NCBI RefSeq assembly: GCF_905220365.1 | Contig: NC_061131.1 | Span: 930,001-994,000 of the forward strand | Source: Vanessa cardui | Taxonomy: Eukaryota; Arthropoda; Insecta; Lepidoptera; Nymphalidae | Length of the DNA: 64,000 bases | Direction: 5' to 3' | Shown: positions 1 to 10,279 of the stretch, in pieces | Position numbering within the stretch: position 1 is the stretch's first letter | How the letters are laid out: each line of letters opens with the position of its first letter | Program-made: the position numbers and the translations under genes | Notes under the pieces: model-generated | Database searches by the model: none | Told to the model about the DNA's origin: nothing | Seen by the model: only the letters and a program-made list of their open reading frames with translations

Positions 1-149
1 ATCGAAAGTTCTGAGATAACATCATAAAAATACAGTCGCATTGAGAACTTACTCTTCATTATTCCTCTTCATCATACTTGTCGAATTTCAGGCTGGATGC
101 ATTTAATTGTCTTTAAGTGATTTTGTGTTTGAAATTATAAAAAGAGGAA

Positions 150-285
150 CTACTGACATTCTTGCCAGTTCTACTCGGTAGAATGTATATTCCAAATCAG
201 CGTAAGCTTTACATTTGACATATTTTTTTGTATATACATATATGTAATATAAAAGCCTACTTGAATAAAGTATAATTTGACTTTA
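150..285 (+). repeat. LINE 3' tail fragment (GATTT-tailed family, called L here)
   Basis: The segment has the motif order seen in fuller copies at 7750-8090 and 24490-25043: a CTTGCCAGTTCT..CTCGGTAGAAT block, then AAAGCCTACTTGAATAAAGT close to the end. It is the 3' untranslated end of a non-LTR retrotransposon, heavily 5'-truncated and diverged in its middle. No coding part remains. Confidence 0.65.
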
Positions 286-384
286 GTTTATATATTACAA
301 GTGAAGAGATAACTTTGTATTCCTAAACATATTTCGCGTACGGGCCTCAAATTTATCATAATTAAAGTCTACATAGAAAAGCAG

Positions 385-672
385 ATGTGTATAAATCCGA
401 AAGTAACTGTGTCCATAAAAACGTTACAAAACGACTCTTTCACTGGCGAGGGTGCCATTTTTATTGAGCTGGAAAAACGCGTTACTCGTAACCTACACGT
501 GGAAGTGGGGGATTTGGAACTCACGGGTGTCCTGGATGTCAAGAGTACTCTAGAACACCCTCCCTTCGACGGGCGCCAGGAAGTTGCATATCGTGATACC
601 GAATTTGATGAAATTTACTTTGGACAAAAATTTAATTTTATGATCGCGAACGAAACCGAACGCGGTAACTAG
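385..672 (+). CDS. Probable terminal exon of an unidentified host gene (95 codons visible)
   Basis: This is the best coding candidate in the window. The ATG at 385 opens 95 codons ending in TAG, but the frame is already open from 313, so the true exon start is probably a splice acceptor (AG at 375-376 or 383-384) and the ATG is not necessarily a start codon. GC content is clearly higher than in the flanks and codon use is balanced, unlike the AT-driven chance ORFs elsewhere. The peptide is acidic, with a single Cys (residue 2), two N-glycosylation sequons (N16-D-S and N89-E-T), and long alternation of hydrophobic and polar residues between about residues 25 and 55, which suggests beta strands. 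No transmembrane segment is visible. An AATAAA at 869-874 lies about 200 bp past the stop and could be the polyadenylation signal. I do not recognise the family. Upstream exons would lie to the left of the window. A decayed copy of a transposon gene is the alternative, but no known LINE motif is present. Confidence 0.55.
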   Translation: MCINPKVTVSIKTLQNDSFTGEGAIFIELEKRVTRNLHVEVGDLELTGVLDVKSTLEHPPFDGRQEVAYRDTEFDEIYFGQKFNFMIANETERGN

Positions 673-937
673 ACTTGAACAAAACAAAACTATAAAAGTT
701 AGCAACGTTAACCCGTCAAACTTAAATTGTTTTCAGTTTTTCTTTGTTGTTTTATTGTAACAATGACAAGGCTTTTCGTGTTTTGTTAACTGTTTGACAG
801 AGGTCATATCATGAGTGATATATTATCCAATTCTAATTCAATTCACTTCTTCTTCTTCAATTCAAAACAATAAAACTTAAGCTTTTATGAATGATTCGTT
901 TATTCGACCATCAAGCGACGCGACAACGCTTCTATGT

Positions 938-1181
938 ACAACAACAGCCTGTAAATTCCCACTGCTGCGCTGAAGGCCTCCTCTCCCTTTGAGGAGAAGG
1001 TTTGGAAAATATTCCACCACGCTGTTCCAATGCGGGTTGGTGGAATACACATGTGGCAGAATTTATATGAAATTTGTCACATGCAGGTTTCCTCACGATG
1101 TTTTCCTTCGCCGCTGAGCACGAGATGAATTATAAAGACAAATTAAGCACATGAATCAGCGGTGCTTGCCTGAGTTTGAAT
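938..1181 (-). repeat. tRNA-derived SINE (Metulj-like), head truncated
   Basis: Read on the minus strand, the body carries the CTCGTGCTCAGCGG, GGAAAACATCGTGAGGAAAC, CACATGTGTATTCCACCAAC and GGAGAGGAGGCCTT blocks and ends in a (GTT)n tail at 938-950. The pol III A box and B box region is missing or scrambled beyond 1181, so this copy is probably not transcribed. Confidence 0.85.
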
Positions 1182-1189
1182 CTATTAAT

Positions 1190-2085
1190 TTTTCTACGAC
1201 TCAATATATCTTTAGTTTATACCTCATGAAAATTTTGAAGCATTTTGAAACAGACCTAATGGATCAGACCTTATAGTTAACTGGTTACCTCAACTATAAT
1301 TGCGAGCTATTAGAAATAATATGTTTTGCAACACCAAAATCCTACCAGCCTAGGAACTAAGATGTGCATCTCCTTTCACTAGCTAACTCAGGGTGAGTTA
1401 TACCGGTTATATCATAAACGGAGTACAACAACAATAACAATACTGAGAATTGCTATTTAGCGTTATAGTATCGGATGAGACTTCATTTTATTATTTTTAA
1501 ACTAACAAGAAAAGCACATGAGCTAAGTTTCCATTGATACTAATTAAATAATAATTAAAATTTAACAAATACTTGACACACACAAACAAAAATAAGAAAC
1601 TGTACCGTAACAAATTAAACAATAGAAACCAATTAGATCAATTAATTTATAGCAAAAGAAAGGTAATACAATTATGATTTAAATGAGATATACTTATAAA
1701 AAAATTGTAGTTAAAAGATAATATACGATATTAAAGTTTACATTGATAGCATTAAATTATAAACTTCAACAAACATGTACATGTAACAAGTAGTGCACTG
1801 TCCAATGGAACACTGTAACTCGTTTTATGTGACTAAAAATTCACATTTATAATTAAAGTTTTTAATTAAGTAAACTGTTACCTTAAAATTCGACGAGAGT
1901 TAAACACGTCCGCAGAGTAAAATTTGACGCTTGTTATTAAACATTAAGGCTCATTTCATAGGGGCGACGACGCGCAGTCAAAAAAACGCCAGAATGACGT
2001 TTATAAAATCGTTTTTTGTTTTATTCACGTACATGCACGCTGAATAATGATAGTATCACATCAATCAACAGCAATTGCTCCTCAA
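1190..2085. other. No recognised feature
   Basis: AT-rich sequence with no coding signature and no repeat I can assign. A somewhat GC-richer patch near 1960-2000 carries several CG dinucleotides but no clear element. Confidence 0.5.
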
Positions 2086-2090
2086 CAACT

Positions 2091-2363
2091 TAACAACAGC
2101 CTGTATATTACCCACTGCTGCACTAAGGCATCGTCTCCCTTTGAGGAGAAGGTTTGGAACATATTCCACCACGCTGTTCCAATGTGGCAGAAATTCTATG
2201 AAATTAGATACATGTAGGTTTCCTCACGATGTTTTCCTTCACCGCCGAGCCCGAGAAGAATTATAAACACAAATTAAACACATGAATTCAGCGGTGCTAA
2301 CCCCGATTTGAACCCGCAATTATTGCTTAAGATGCTCGCGTTTTAACCACTGGGCGATTTAGG
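2091..2363 (-). repeat. tRNA-derived SINE (Metulj-like), near full length
   Basis: Minus-strand copy from a short AAC/GTT-type tail at 2091 to the degraded tRNA-like head near 2363. The body is recognisable throughout, but about 20 bp are missing where the consensus has the GGGTTGGTGGAATACACA block, and the B box is mutated. Confidence 0.85.
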
Positions 2364-3150
2364 TGCTGATGTCGAGTAATTTTTTTTTAGATAATACTGA
2401 AATTAATGTAAAATTCTTTATCTATATAAAACGAACTACCTACCACTCACTAATTAATGACGATGTCTCGAAATTATAAACTTTCAAGTTCCTTATAGGA
2501 TATAGACCTCAGTTCAGAACAAATGTTACGAAATTCCACTCCTCGTAAAAATGCAGTTATGTTTTGTAAATTTCGAGCGGGTAAAGCCGCTGGTTCAGTT
2601 AGGTCGTTTAAAAAAACGTTCTTTCAGCGCGTTTTCTTCCAATCGTGATCCTGTTTTAACATTTCTTACGCGTCGTCACTTAAGTCATTTTCCATTAAAT
2701 CGGTTACCATTCGTCATAAATTATGATTTCTGTGTCAAGGAAAAACAAAATGGAATTTGGAATTATTATGAAAACTGTTATCAACCAGAAATGTATTTAC
2801 GCTGCGTTCAATATAGTTATTTTAATTATAGTTTACAAATATGCTTTGACTTTATTAATAATGATTGTATTAAAATTTACAGTACACAAATAAACAAAAG
2901 ATAATCTTGCCGTGTTCCAAATATGTTGTTATATATATTATTAATTCAATAATATCTGCTTTAGGCAGTGTTATTGTTTTTGTTTTATCTTTATATTTAG
3001 AAGATTTAATGGATGTGTTTGTTTTGATACATTTAGATGTTATTCTGTTCCATGTTTTTGCTAGTTTAATATTGTAATATTTATTTAATATTTTAATACT
3101 ATCGTATTCAAAATATGTTATGCGTGGGAAGGAGTAAAAGACTGCGGCTT

Positions 3151-3382
3151 ACAACAACAGCCTGTAAATTCCCGCTGCTGGGCTAAAGGCCTCCTCTCCC
3201 TTTGAGGAGAAGGTTTGGAAGACATTCCTCACGATGTTTTCCTTCACCGCTGAGCACGAGATGAATTATAAAGACAAATTAAGCACATGAATCAGCGGTG
3301 CTTGCCTGGGTTTGAACCCGCAATCATCGGTTAAGATGCTCGCGTTCTAACCACTGGGCCATCTCGACTCTTCGACTTCGAG
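3151..3382 (-). repeat. tRNA-derived SINE with internal deletion and 8-bp target duplication
   Basis: Minus-strand copy whose centre (the CCACCAACCCGCATTGG part) is deleted, joining the GGTTTGGAA end directly to the TTCCTCACGATG block. The head with its B-box-like GGTTTGAACCC is retained. TGCGGCTT at 3143-3150 and 3383-3390 appears to be the target-site duplication, which places the insertion boundaries at 3151-3382. Confidence 0.85.
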
Positions 3383-3537
3383 TGCGGCTTGAAAATCGGA
3401 TAATCTCAGGCCCTCGGATCCTGTCAATATTAACCTCCATATTTAGGGTTATCCCCTATGAGACTGCACCTCAGCCCAGGTCTTACTTGGTTGAGCTAAT
3501 GAGTACCTTTACAGTGCCAAGGATAATATGTGACCAC

Positions 3538-3915
3538 TAAGATCCTACTTTATCCCTTGGCTTTTGTGTAGAGATGTTCAACAATCTGCATCTTCTGCTG
3601 CATTTTTATGGGAAACGTTCTAAGGCATTGTTTGGGTTAATCCCGGTCGCTGGTTTTTATCATCGTGTCAAAATCATTGGTTCATCCGCACCACCTAGAT
3701 GTTCGAAACATTCCGAAAATCAATTCGATTTTTAACAGAAATCACTATGAGGTTTTTGAGCTGATACGATTTAGGAACCTTCAAAAGTGCCTACACATTA
3801 TTGAAAGGCCGGAAAAGTACCAACACGAGCCTCGATGTTGCAGGTGTTCATCGGTGGTAGTGGTCTTCTATCAGGTAAGCGTCTTGCTCGTTGGCCATAA
3901 AAAGTACATAACCCA
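3538..3915 (+). pseudogene. Decayed Jockey-type LINE, C-terminus of reverse transcriptase and 3' tail
   Basis: Sequence parallels the better preserved copy at 12240-13098: a TTTTGTGTAGAGATGTT block, a stretch encoding HPHHLDV (near 3685-3705), a block resembling the R-NLQK end, then the GTTGCAGGTGTTCATCGGTGG and ATCAGGTAAGCGTC..GCTCGTTGGCC tail. Several frameshifts separate these pieces, so no functional protein is possible. Confidence 0.75.
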
Positions 3916-4390
3916 TTATGCGCACACATAAAAAATAAGGGACGCATCAAAAAGATATTATATAATATTTACGACACGATCATGCGGCCGTATTAAAATA
4001 TTATTGACATGGCTATTATTGTGTTTATACTGAATGGTTATTCGCGCTCATCGCTATATAATGAAAGCTGCTATAAATCCACGACTGCTGATATACGATA
4101 CAGTACAATACAATACAACTACAAAGCTTTCTATTTGTACAATAATGAAACTTAAATTTGAAAATGGAATGAGTTCCATGGTATAGAGGTTACTACGATA
4201 AACGGTTTTAATCCGCCATCTTGGGCTTCCATTGGCGTACGTGCTGGTGAATTGACAATGGAACATTCGAATATATGACTAGATGTCGCTCGCAACTTTA
4301 GTTGCTTATTAGAGGTGGATACATAGCAATAGGCATATAATGTTAGCCTGTGTCTTTCTAGCAAGACATAGATACTATCACATGTGTAAT

Positions 4391-4650
4391 AAATCAAAAT
4401 CAAAATAAACTTCATTCAAGTACGCTTTTACAAATTATTTGAATTTATGAAACGACAAAGTTAAAATTTTCGGTGGAATTTTAAAATAGAAACGGATTAC
4501 TTGCCCAAAGAAGAATTTATTGACTTTGCGGAGTCGAAAACTTGGCGTCATTAGCTTATCCTTGGTTCTTGTACACATACAATTGTTATCACAGATTTTA
4601 TCAAAGTGATCGATGTTACTGTTACTATGTATGTATAATAATATAGCGTT
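4391..4650 (-). pseudogene. LINE family L, 3' end with RT C-terminal remnant
   Basis: On the minus strand this matches the family at 24490-25043: the C-terminal coding segment (decayed codons for the SFRL..VNKSFLGQ region), then AACTTTGTCGTTTCATAAATTC, then the TTGAATGAAGTTTATTTTGATTTTGATT tail at 4391-4425. Most of the usual 3' untranslated region between these is deleted. Confidence 0.75.
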
Positions 4651-4660
4651 ATAAGTACTT

Positions 4661-4963
4661 AGAGCAGAGATGGCCCAGTGGTTAAAACACGTGCATCTTA
4701 ACCAATGATTGCGGGTTCAAACCCAGGCAAGCACCGCTGATTCATGTGCTTAATTTGTCTTTATAATTCATCTCGTGCTCAGCGGCGAAGGAAAACATCG
4801 TGAGGAAACCTGCATGTGACAAATTTCATATAAATTCTGCCACATGTGTATTCCACCAACCCGCATTGGAATAGGGTGGTGGAATATGTTCCAAACCTTC
4901 TCCTTAAAGGGAGAGGAGGCCTTTAACCCAGCAGTGGGAATTAACAGGCTGTTGTTGTTGTTG
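4661..4963 (+). repeat. tRNA-derived SINE (Metulj-like), full length with 10-bp target duplication
   Basis: Complete element: A box TGGCCCAGTGG, B box GGTTCAAACCC, body, and (GTT)n tail. TATAAGTACT at 4650-4659 and again at 4964-4973 forms the target duplication. The intact pol III promoter and clear duplication make this one of the younger copies. It sits immediately next to the minus-strand LINE fragment ending near 4650. Confidence 0.93.
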
Positions 4964-5158
4964 TATAAGTACTGAAAACGATGTATTAAATATGCAATAA
5001 CAATTACATTTAGAGCAAAGCTTTATGCACACTGCGTGTAGACTCAAAATTCTATCACCGTTGCAGCCTCTAATAACACCACAATCACATACAAAATGTA
5101 TTAAACATACTAATAACTAACAGCGCTCTATTATGTTTAAATATTTATATGTTACCGG

Positions 5159-5552
5159 TATAGCTGTGCTCGCGACTTCGTGCGCGTTACAATTTAACAT
5201 TTAGTTCCGTTTGCAGATTTTGCTATAACTTATTAATGCTATTTGTGGGAGACATCTGACACGACAAAGTGGTGGCATGCATGAGGGCTGCGCGCGTCAC
5301 GGGAGAGTATTTGTACATTGCGGGGAATTTAAGTATTATTTTACGTATAATCAATTCTAAGCAAAAGTCGTAATACATTAGCTATCTACCAGTTAAAGTC
5401 CCATCAAAATCGATCCAGCCGTTTCGGAATAACCAGACGAATAGACAGACAAATTTTGTAAAATTTGTTATTTTGGTATACGTACCTTATGCATTTAGTA
5501 AAGCGGATATATTAATATTACAAAAAGATACTTCAATTTTATTACATATATA
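5159..5552 (+). repeat. ACTAG-type repeat, family A
   Basis: Begins TAGCTGTGCTCGCGACTTCGT, contains the AGTCCCATCAAAATCGATCC block and a GACGAATAGACAGACAAA run, and ends near CAATTTTATTACATATATAC. The middle (about 5240-5340) has extra sequence absent from other copies. The class (Helitron-like, SINE or LINE-derived) is not settled by sequence alone. Confidence 0.7.
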
Positions 5553-5809
5553 CATTAATATTCAAGAACAGATTTATTTAGAACACGGTTGATGTGGATC
5601 ACAAGAAAACGTTCTAATAATAGAATAAAAGCTTCACCAAATATAGCGCATTTCTTACCACGAATCCTTATGATGCATTAACAGCCTTTACCAAGTTCTC
5701 CTTGGAAACTGGTACATTATACTACACAAACATGTTTCATTATAATCTGTTATTGTATATCGTAAACTGTTTCGCGCTGCTGAGCCCAGAACTAACATTA
5801 ATATGGTTT

Positions 5810-5850
5810 AACTAGCAATCCGCTCCGGGTTCGCACGGGTGTAATTTATA
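5810..5850 (-). repeat. ACTAG-type repeat, family C, terminal fragment
   Basis: ACTAGCAATCCGCTCCGGGT followed by TCGCACGGGTG is the terminal GC-rich end of family C (compare 63525-63560). The rest of the element is missing and family P sequence follows. Confidence 0.55.
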
Positions 5851-5878
5851 AACAAAATGTTATCACATAAATAAAATT

Positions 5879-6170
5879 TACTTTGTGGTAGGGCTTTGTG
5901 CAAGCCCGCCTGGGTAGGTACCACGCACTCATCAGATATTCTACCGCTAAACAATAGTAGGCAGTATTGTTGTGTTCCGGTTTGAAGGGCGAGCCAGTGT
6001 AACTACAGGCACAAGGGACATTGCATCTTAGTTCCCAAAGTTGGTGGCGCATTGATGATGTAAGGAATAGTTAATATTTCTTACAGCGTCATTGTCTATG
6101 AGTGATCGTGACCACTTACCATCAGGTTGCCCATATGCTCATCCGCCAATCTATTCCATAAATAAAATAT
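5879..6170 (+). repeat. Interspersed repeat family P, near complete
   Basis: Starts at the TGGTAGGGCTTTGTGCAAGC block, continues through TTGTTGTGTTCCGGTTTGAAG, CAGGCACAAGGGACATTGCA and GGTGGCGCATTGATGATGTAA, and ends in ACTTACCATCAGGTTGCCCA plus an AATAAA-rich tail. The final block resembles the tail of the Jockey-type LINEs here, so it may be a SINE that shares a LINE tail. Other copies: 26755-26890, 29971-30190, 32449-33090 (split) and 46118-46290. Confidence 0.75.
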
Positions 6171-6584
6171 ACAATCTGTAACAGAAATAATGCTGCATAG
6201 AATATATATTTTTGGGATTACATCGTTTCTTCCACAATTACCTACATACAAACAAAAGAAATTGCACAGCTTTAGAATATTAATATAGGTTATTATTGAC
6301 TAAGTTTGTAACAAGAAAGAGGTTGCATGGTCAACTTGTATAGAATAAAAATAAAAAAATACACGTCATGAATCTTTCGGAAAATATTTGACATACATAG
6401 ATGATTTAAAGATTATACCGTTCAAGGAGAGATTTTTTACACATTTGTTACATGAGCATCTGTTCACGTCATTAATCATCTTACATGACGTTAGTCGTCA
6501 TAGCTTAAGCTATTTAAGTTTCGGCAACGTTTGCTAGAAAATCACTCGACCCTAAAATGTTCGGATACGTGGAAATAATACGCA

Positions 6585-6657
6585 AAGGCTACTTTTTTGC
6601 CTAACACATGAATACCAACACCCTAAAATGCGAACGAAACCGCGGGCGACTACTAGT
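6585..6657 (-). repeat. ACTAG-type repeat, family B, partial
   Basis: Minus-strand terminal part: the ACTAGTAGTCGCCCGCGGTT end lies at 6638-6657 and the GGCAAAAAAGTAGCC block near 6586-6602. The other half of the element is missing. Flanking sequence to the right is also shared with 8700-8790. Confidence 0.7.
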
Positions 6658-7307
6658 AACAATATATCAGAGCTAAAGTAAGTATGGGAGATTATTTTAA
6701 CGAATTAAATACTATATAAAAAAATCTACTTTAGAGACTTAGAGAGATGCTACGATTTCAAATAAAATCAAATTATTTTTTTTTTCAAGTAAACTTCACA
6801 ATGAAGCATTTTTGAATAATTAAATACTACCACCGTTTCAGAAAGCACGAAAGTGAAGAAGAAACGGTGAGAATTTCGCATAGTTGCTCTTGTGCCATAT
6901 ATGCACATAGGTATTGAAGTAAACAGTTAGTAAAGTTACATATTCCATGACTAAAATATTTCACATCTGTGTATCTCATATTCTTTGGCATATATATGTA
7001 TATCATGTATAAAAGTCGAAGCTTTGCATATGTAAAACGGAGTGTCTATCAAGTGCGTCACAGTCCGAATAATTGTACCGTCTAGTTAATAAATCGTGAA
7101 CCAGTTAGTGACTTTCATTATCCTCTACACAAACCCAGCAACACTCTTTTCGAATAGACAGATTTACAATACCGTTTTCTACAATAATTAGTAACCTGTG
7201 ATGGAACCCAAGAATTTCCAGAGCTTAAACCTGTTTTTTATACATTATTTTGTATAAACATTATATTGTCATAAATATATCGTGAAGCAGCCCATTTGGT
7301 CGAAATC

Positions 7308-7532
7308 CTTTAATTAGAGCAATTTCATATTCGAATCTAGGCGAGGAACACTGAATTTTCATGTGCTTAATTAGTATTTATAATTCATCTTATACTCGGC
7401 GGTGAGGGAAAACATCGCAAGGAAACTGCAAAATTTATTTTACAATATTTAAATGCTGTAGCGAAGTGAAATCTTAACTTTCTCCTCGAGAAAAGAGGAG
7501 TACTTCAGCTCAGCAATGGGACTAAGATCTTC
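7308..7532 (+). repeat. Old, highly diverged tRNA-derived SINE
   Basis: The order of blocks is that of the Metulj-like SINE: TTCATGTGCTTAATT, TTTATAATTCATCTTATACT, GGTGAGGGAAAACATCGCAAGGAAA, a CTTTCTCCTCGAGAAAAGAGGAG block and CAGCAATGGGA. Divergence is much greater than in other copies, indicating an old insertion. Confidence 0.65.
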
Positions 7533-7749
7533 AGTATTTTGTTTAAAATAATATATGTTTTGAAAGTGAAATTAGCAGTAATACATTGTATTTGAAAGTC
7601 CTAGAAACAAATGATTCATATTAAATGAAAATTATAAAAGCAATTCACAACATAATTCTTACAGAGACGTTTCTTGAAAATATTCGACCACCTAAATTCT
7701 TGGGATTCATAAAACTAATTTGAATTTTATATCACAGTAATCTTTAATA

Positions 7750-8090
7750 TCATGTATATTTTTAACTTTGCCGTTTCGTAAATTCAAATCGTTTGTAAAA
7801 GATACATTGGTAAAAAAAGCATATTATTCGATACAAGATTTTTATAGATGATAAAAAAGGTGAAGTTTTGTTGACTTCCAAGCAGGATATATTAATTTAA
7901 ATAATTGTATTAACTAACATGACTTTGTATTTTTTAAATGTTGAATAAGAGTAACTAATCAGTTTCTTACCGGTTCTTCTCGGTAGAATCTACTTTCCGA
8001 ACCGGTGGTAGCTTCACTTAATTGTAAAATGACGATTCAAAAGTGCTTGTAAAAGCCTACTTGAATCGAGCTTATTTTTATTTTTATTTA
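7750..8090 (+). repeat. LINE family L, 3' untranslated region and tail
   Basis: Begins at the end of the RT reading frame (AACTTTGCCGTTTCGTAAATTC), then the GTTGACTTCCAAGCAGGATA and AACTAACATGACTTTGTATT blocks, CGGTTCTTCTCGGTAGAATC, CCGAACCGGTGGTAGCTTCA, and AAAGCCTACTTGAAT with a degenerate TTTTTATTT tail. It is severely 5'-truncated. Confidence 0.85.
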
Positions 8091-8518
8091 TATTGCCGAT
8101 AATATGGATTATTTTTATGGAAACAGGGACATTATTTTAAATACGCAAATAAAGAAAGCTTGTAATATATAAGACCCACGATTCGAAGGCTCATCTGATG
8201 AAGGTAACAGAAATCGGTCAAGGGGTGACCGCAATATTGAATTTTTGAAACACTGTTGGCTGGGGTGATGTTAGGATTCTAACGAGATCCCAAACATACA
8301 TCTGATGAATCTGCCATTTAAAATGTATAGTGGAATAAAGCAATTCTATTACACTACTGACATGTATTTTGAAAATATCACACTCCTATTGCCTCTCAGA
8401 ATAAATATATTATTTATGTCTCAGAAATAATAGCCTCTCCTCCCAAACATGAGAAAACAGGCAACATGGCGAAAAAACATAATTCTTCCAAACTTGTTGT
8501 TAAATTGTTTAATCTATA

Positions 8519-8706
8519 TTAATGTTATAAAAGTGAAAGTAACTCTGTCTGTCTGTCGATCTCTTACGACCAAACCGATGGACTGAATATCATGAAATTT
8601 GGTATGAAGCAAATTTGAACTCCACGAAAGGACATTGGCTACTTTTTTACCTGACACATAACAACCAACACTCTAAAACGTGAGCAAATCGTAGGCGACT
8701 ACTAGT
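8519..8706 (-). repeat. ACTAG-type repeat, family B
   Basis: Complete on the minus strand: ACTAGTAGTCGCCTACGATT end at 8687-8706, the GGAGTTCAAATTTGCTTCAT and CCAAATTTCATGATATTC blocks, the GACAGACAGACAGAGTTACTT run, and the TTATAACATTAATA end near 8519. Confidence 0.8.
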
Positions 8707-9205
8707 AATAAATGTACGACCTTATAGAGACAAAGTAAGTATGGGAGATATCTCTATATAAATAAGAGATTATTTTAACTATCACGAATTAAAAACAATA
8801 TCAATAATAACTACATAAAATACTGCGAACTACTAACTTAAAAATATATAAATATAGCTGCGATTAACGCGAATAAATATTATTCTTATGTTAGATATTT
8901 CTCGTTTAACGAGCAAGGCTTTGCGTAATCTTCTCTCGAGAATTGAAGATATTATTAAACGAAATCAAGAAAATATTTAACGATAAAATTTTATAAATTC
9001 CCATCACTTTATTACGTAATACTGACAATTCAAACGAATCAAAATATAATGTATTCTATTTAATAGGTAGCTATTTATTAATCGTGAATTTTGTATATTA
9101 ATGAAACGCAAAGAATAAAAATACGAAAAGAAAAGAAGAACAGTATGGGGTAACTGAAAGTGCACTTTGATGAATAACGAAATTCTGTTATACCTACTAA
9201 TATGT

Positions 9206-9259
9206 TGTTGTAAATTTAATAAACTTTATTATTATTGTTGTAAATTTAATAAACCTTAT
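9206..9259. repeat. Two-copy tandem repeat (period about 30 bp)
   Basis: TGTTGTAAATTTAATAAAC is repeated after about 30 bp with one extra C in the second copy. It contains repeated AATAAA. Confidence 0.7.
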
Positions 9260-10250
9260 CAATAATTAGAATTAGGTAACAAATAGATAAAAGAATTAAT
9301 TATACAATAACAAAGATTTTTACTTTGACATGACATATAAAAAAATATCATCAACGGTTTTTCGTCATAAAAAATCACTAGTATCTCACTTCTGATATTG
9401 GATGGATTCCTATAGTAGAGCAACATAAGCTCAGATATTAAAACAAAGAACAGTTGAAAAGATTGTTGGAATATAAGATTATAAGTGAACAAAAGCAAAT
9501 GTACATAATCGGTAGCTTGTGTAATAAACAACAATTTATTAGCACGTCATTAAATAACATCAATGTACTGTAACTATTTGATTGTTCAGCTTCATCTTCT
9601 TTTTGTTTTATAATCCAATTAATTATGACAGTTACGGCTTTGTAATGTTCTTTGTACACTATCGTATCTTCTGCGTCTGACTAGCCATTGCTTATGCCCT
9701 TAATTTGATCACTAGATTACAAAATAAAAGCGTGAAAACCTTCAAGATATCGAAACAAATAATTCTTTGGAAAAACTGGACTTTACCAGTTTATTTTTTA
9801 TACAGCATATTTAATGAGTACTTATGAGTTATGATATATAGTTAATTTTGTTTGAGATGTATGAGATGATTGTAGTGTAAATATTTATAAAAATTAACGC
9901 AATTGACGTTACATTGTAAATTAAACGCTCACTACAAACTTAGTCAGTTCAATCTCGTTAGATTTATCATAAACGAACTTTGTTTCGAGTTATTATGTCG
10001 TTGGCGTATTTATTGCAGCATAAATGATTGATAAATAAAAAAATACAATTTTTCATTCGAATAAATTATTTATAAGAATCCAATCAGTGTGTTGGACGTC
10101 GATCGTTTTCATTTGACTGTTATGGAAAATAAACAGATGAATTTAAATCTTCATGAGCGCCAAGAATATACGATCTCGATCGCTCATTGAGTTTAACGAC
10201 GGACAAAACAAGTGGATACTTGTCTTCGAGTGACCATGTGGCACCATTCT
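9260..10250. other. No recognised feature
   Basis: AT-rich, with chance ORFs on the minus strand that lack any coding bias. From about 10080 the sequence is less AT-rich and not obviously repetitive, leading to the palindrome at 10257. Confidence 0.45.
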
Positions 10251-10256
10251 GCGGTT

Positions 10257-10277
10257 TAATAGCCGGCCCGGCTATTA
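10257..10277. other. Perfect short palindrome, 10-bp arms
   Basis: TAATAGCCGG, a central C, then CCGGCTATTA: a perfect 10-bp inverted repeat with a single-base centre. It is GC-rich at the core in otherwise AT-rich DNA. It could be a dimeric protein-binding site or a chance hairpin. Confidence 0.6.
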
Positions 10278-10279
10278 AT

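Noticed and set aside
2551..2904. 117-codon plus-strand ORF
   Set aside because: The first third has slightly mixed composition, but the rest is AT-driven (Y, F, N, I-rich). No domain, splice signal or family recognised.
4661..4740. tRNA-like sequence with TGGCCCAGTGG and GGTTCAAACCC
   Set aside because: Part of the Metulj-like SINE, present in many copies with target duplications.
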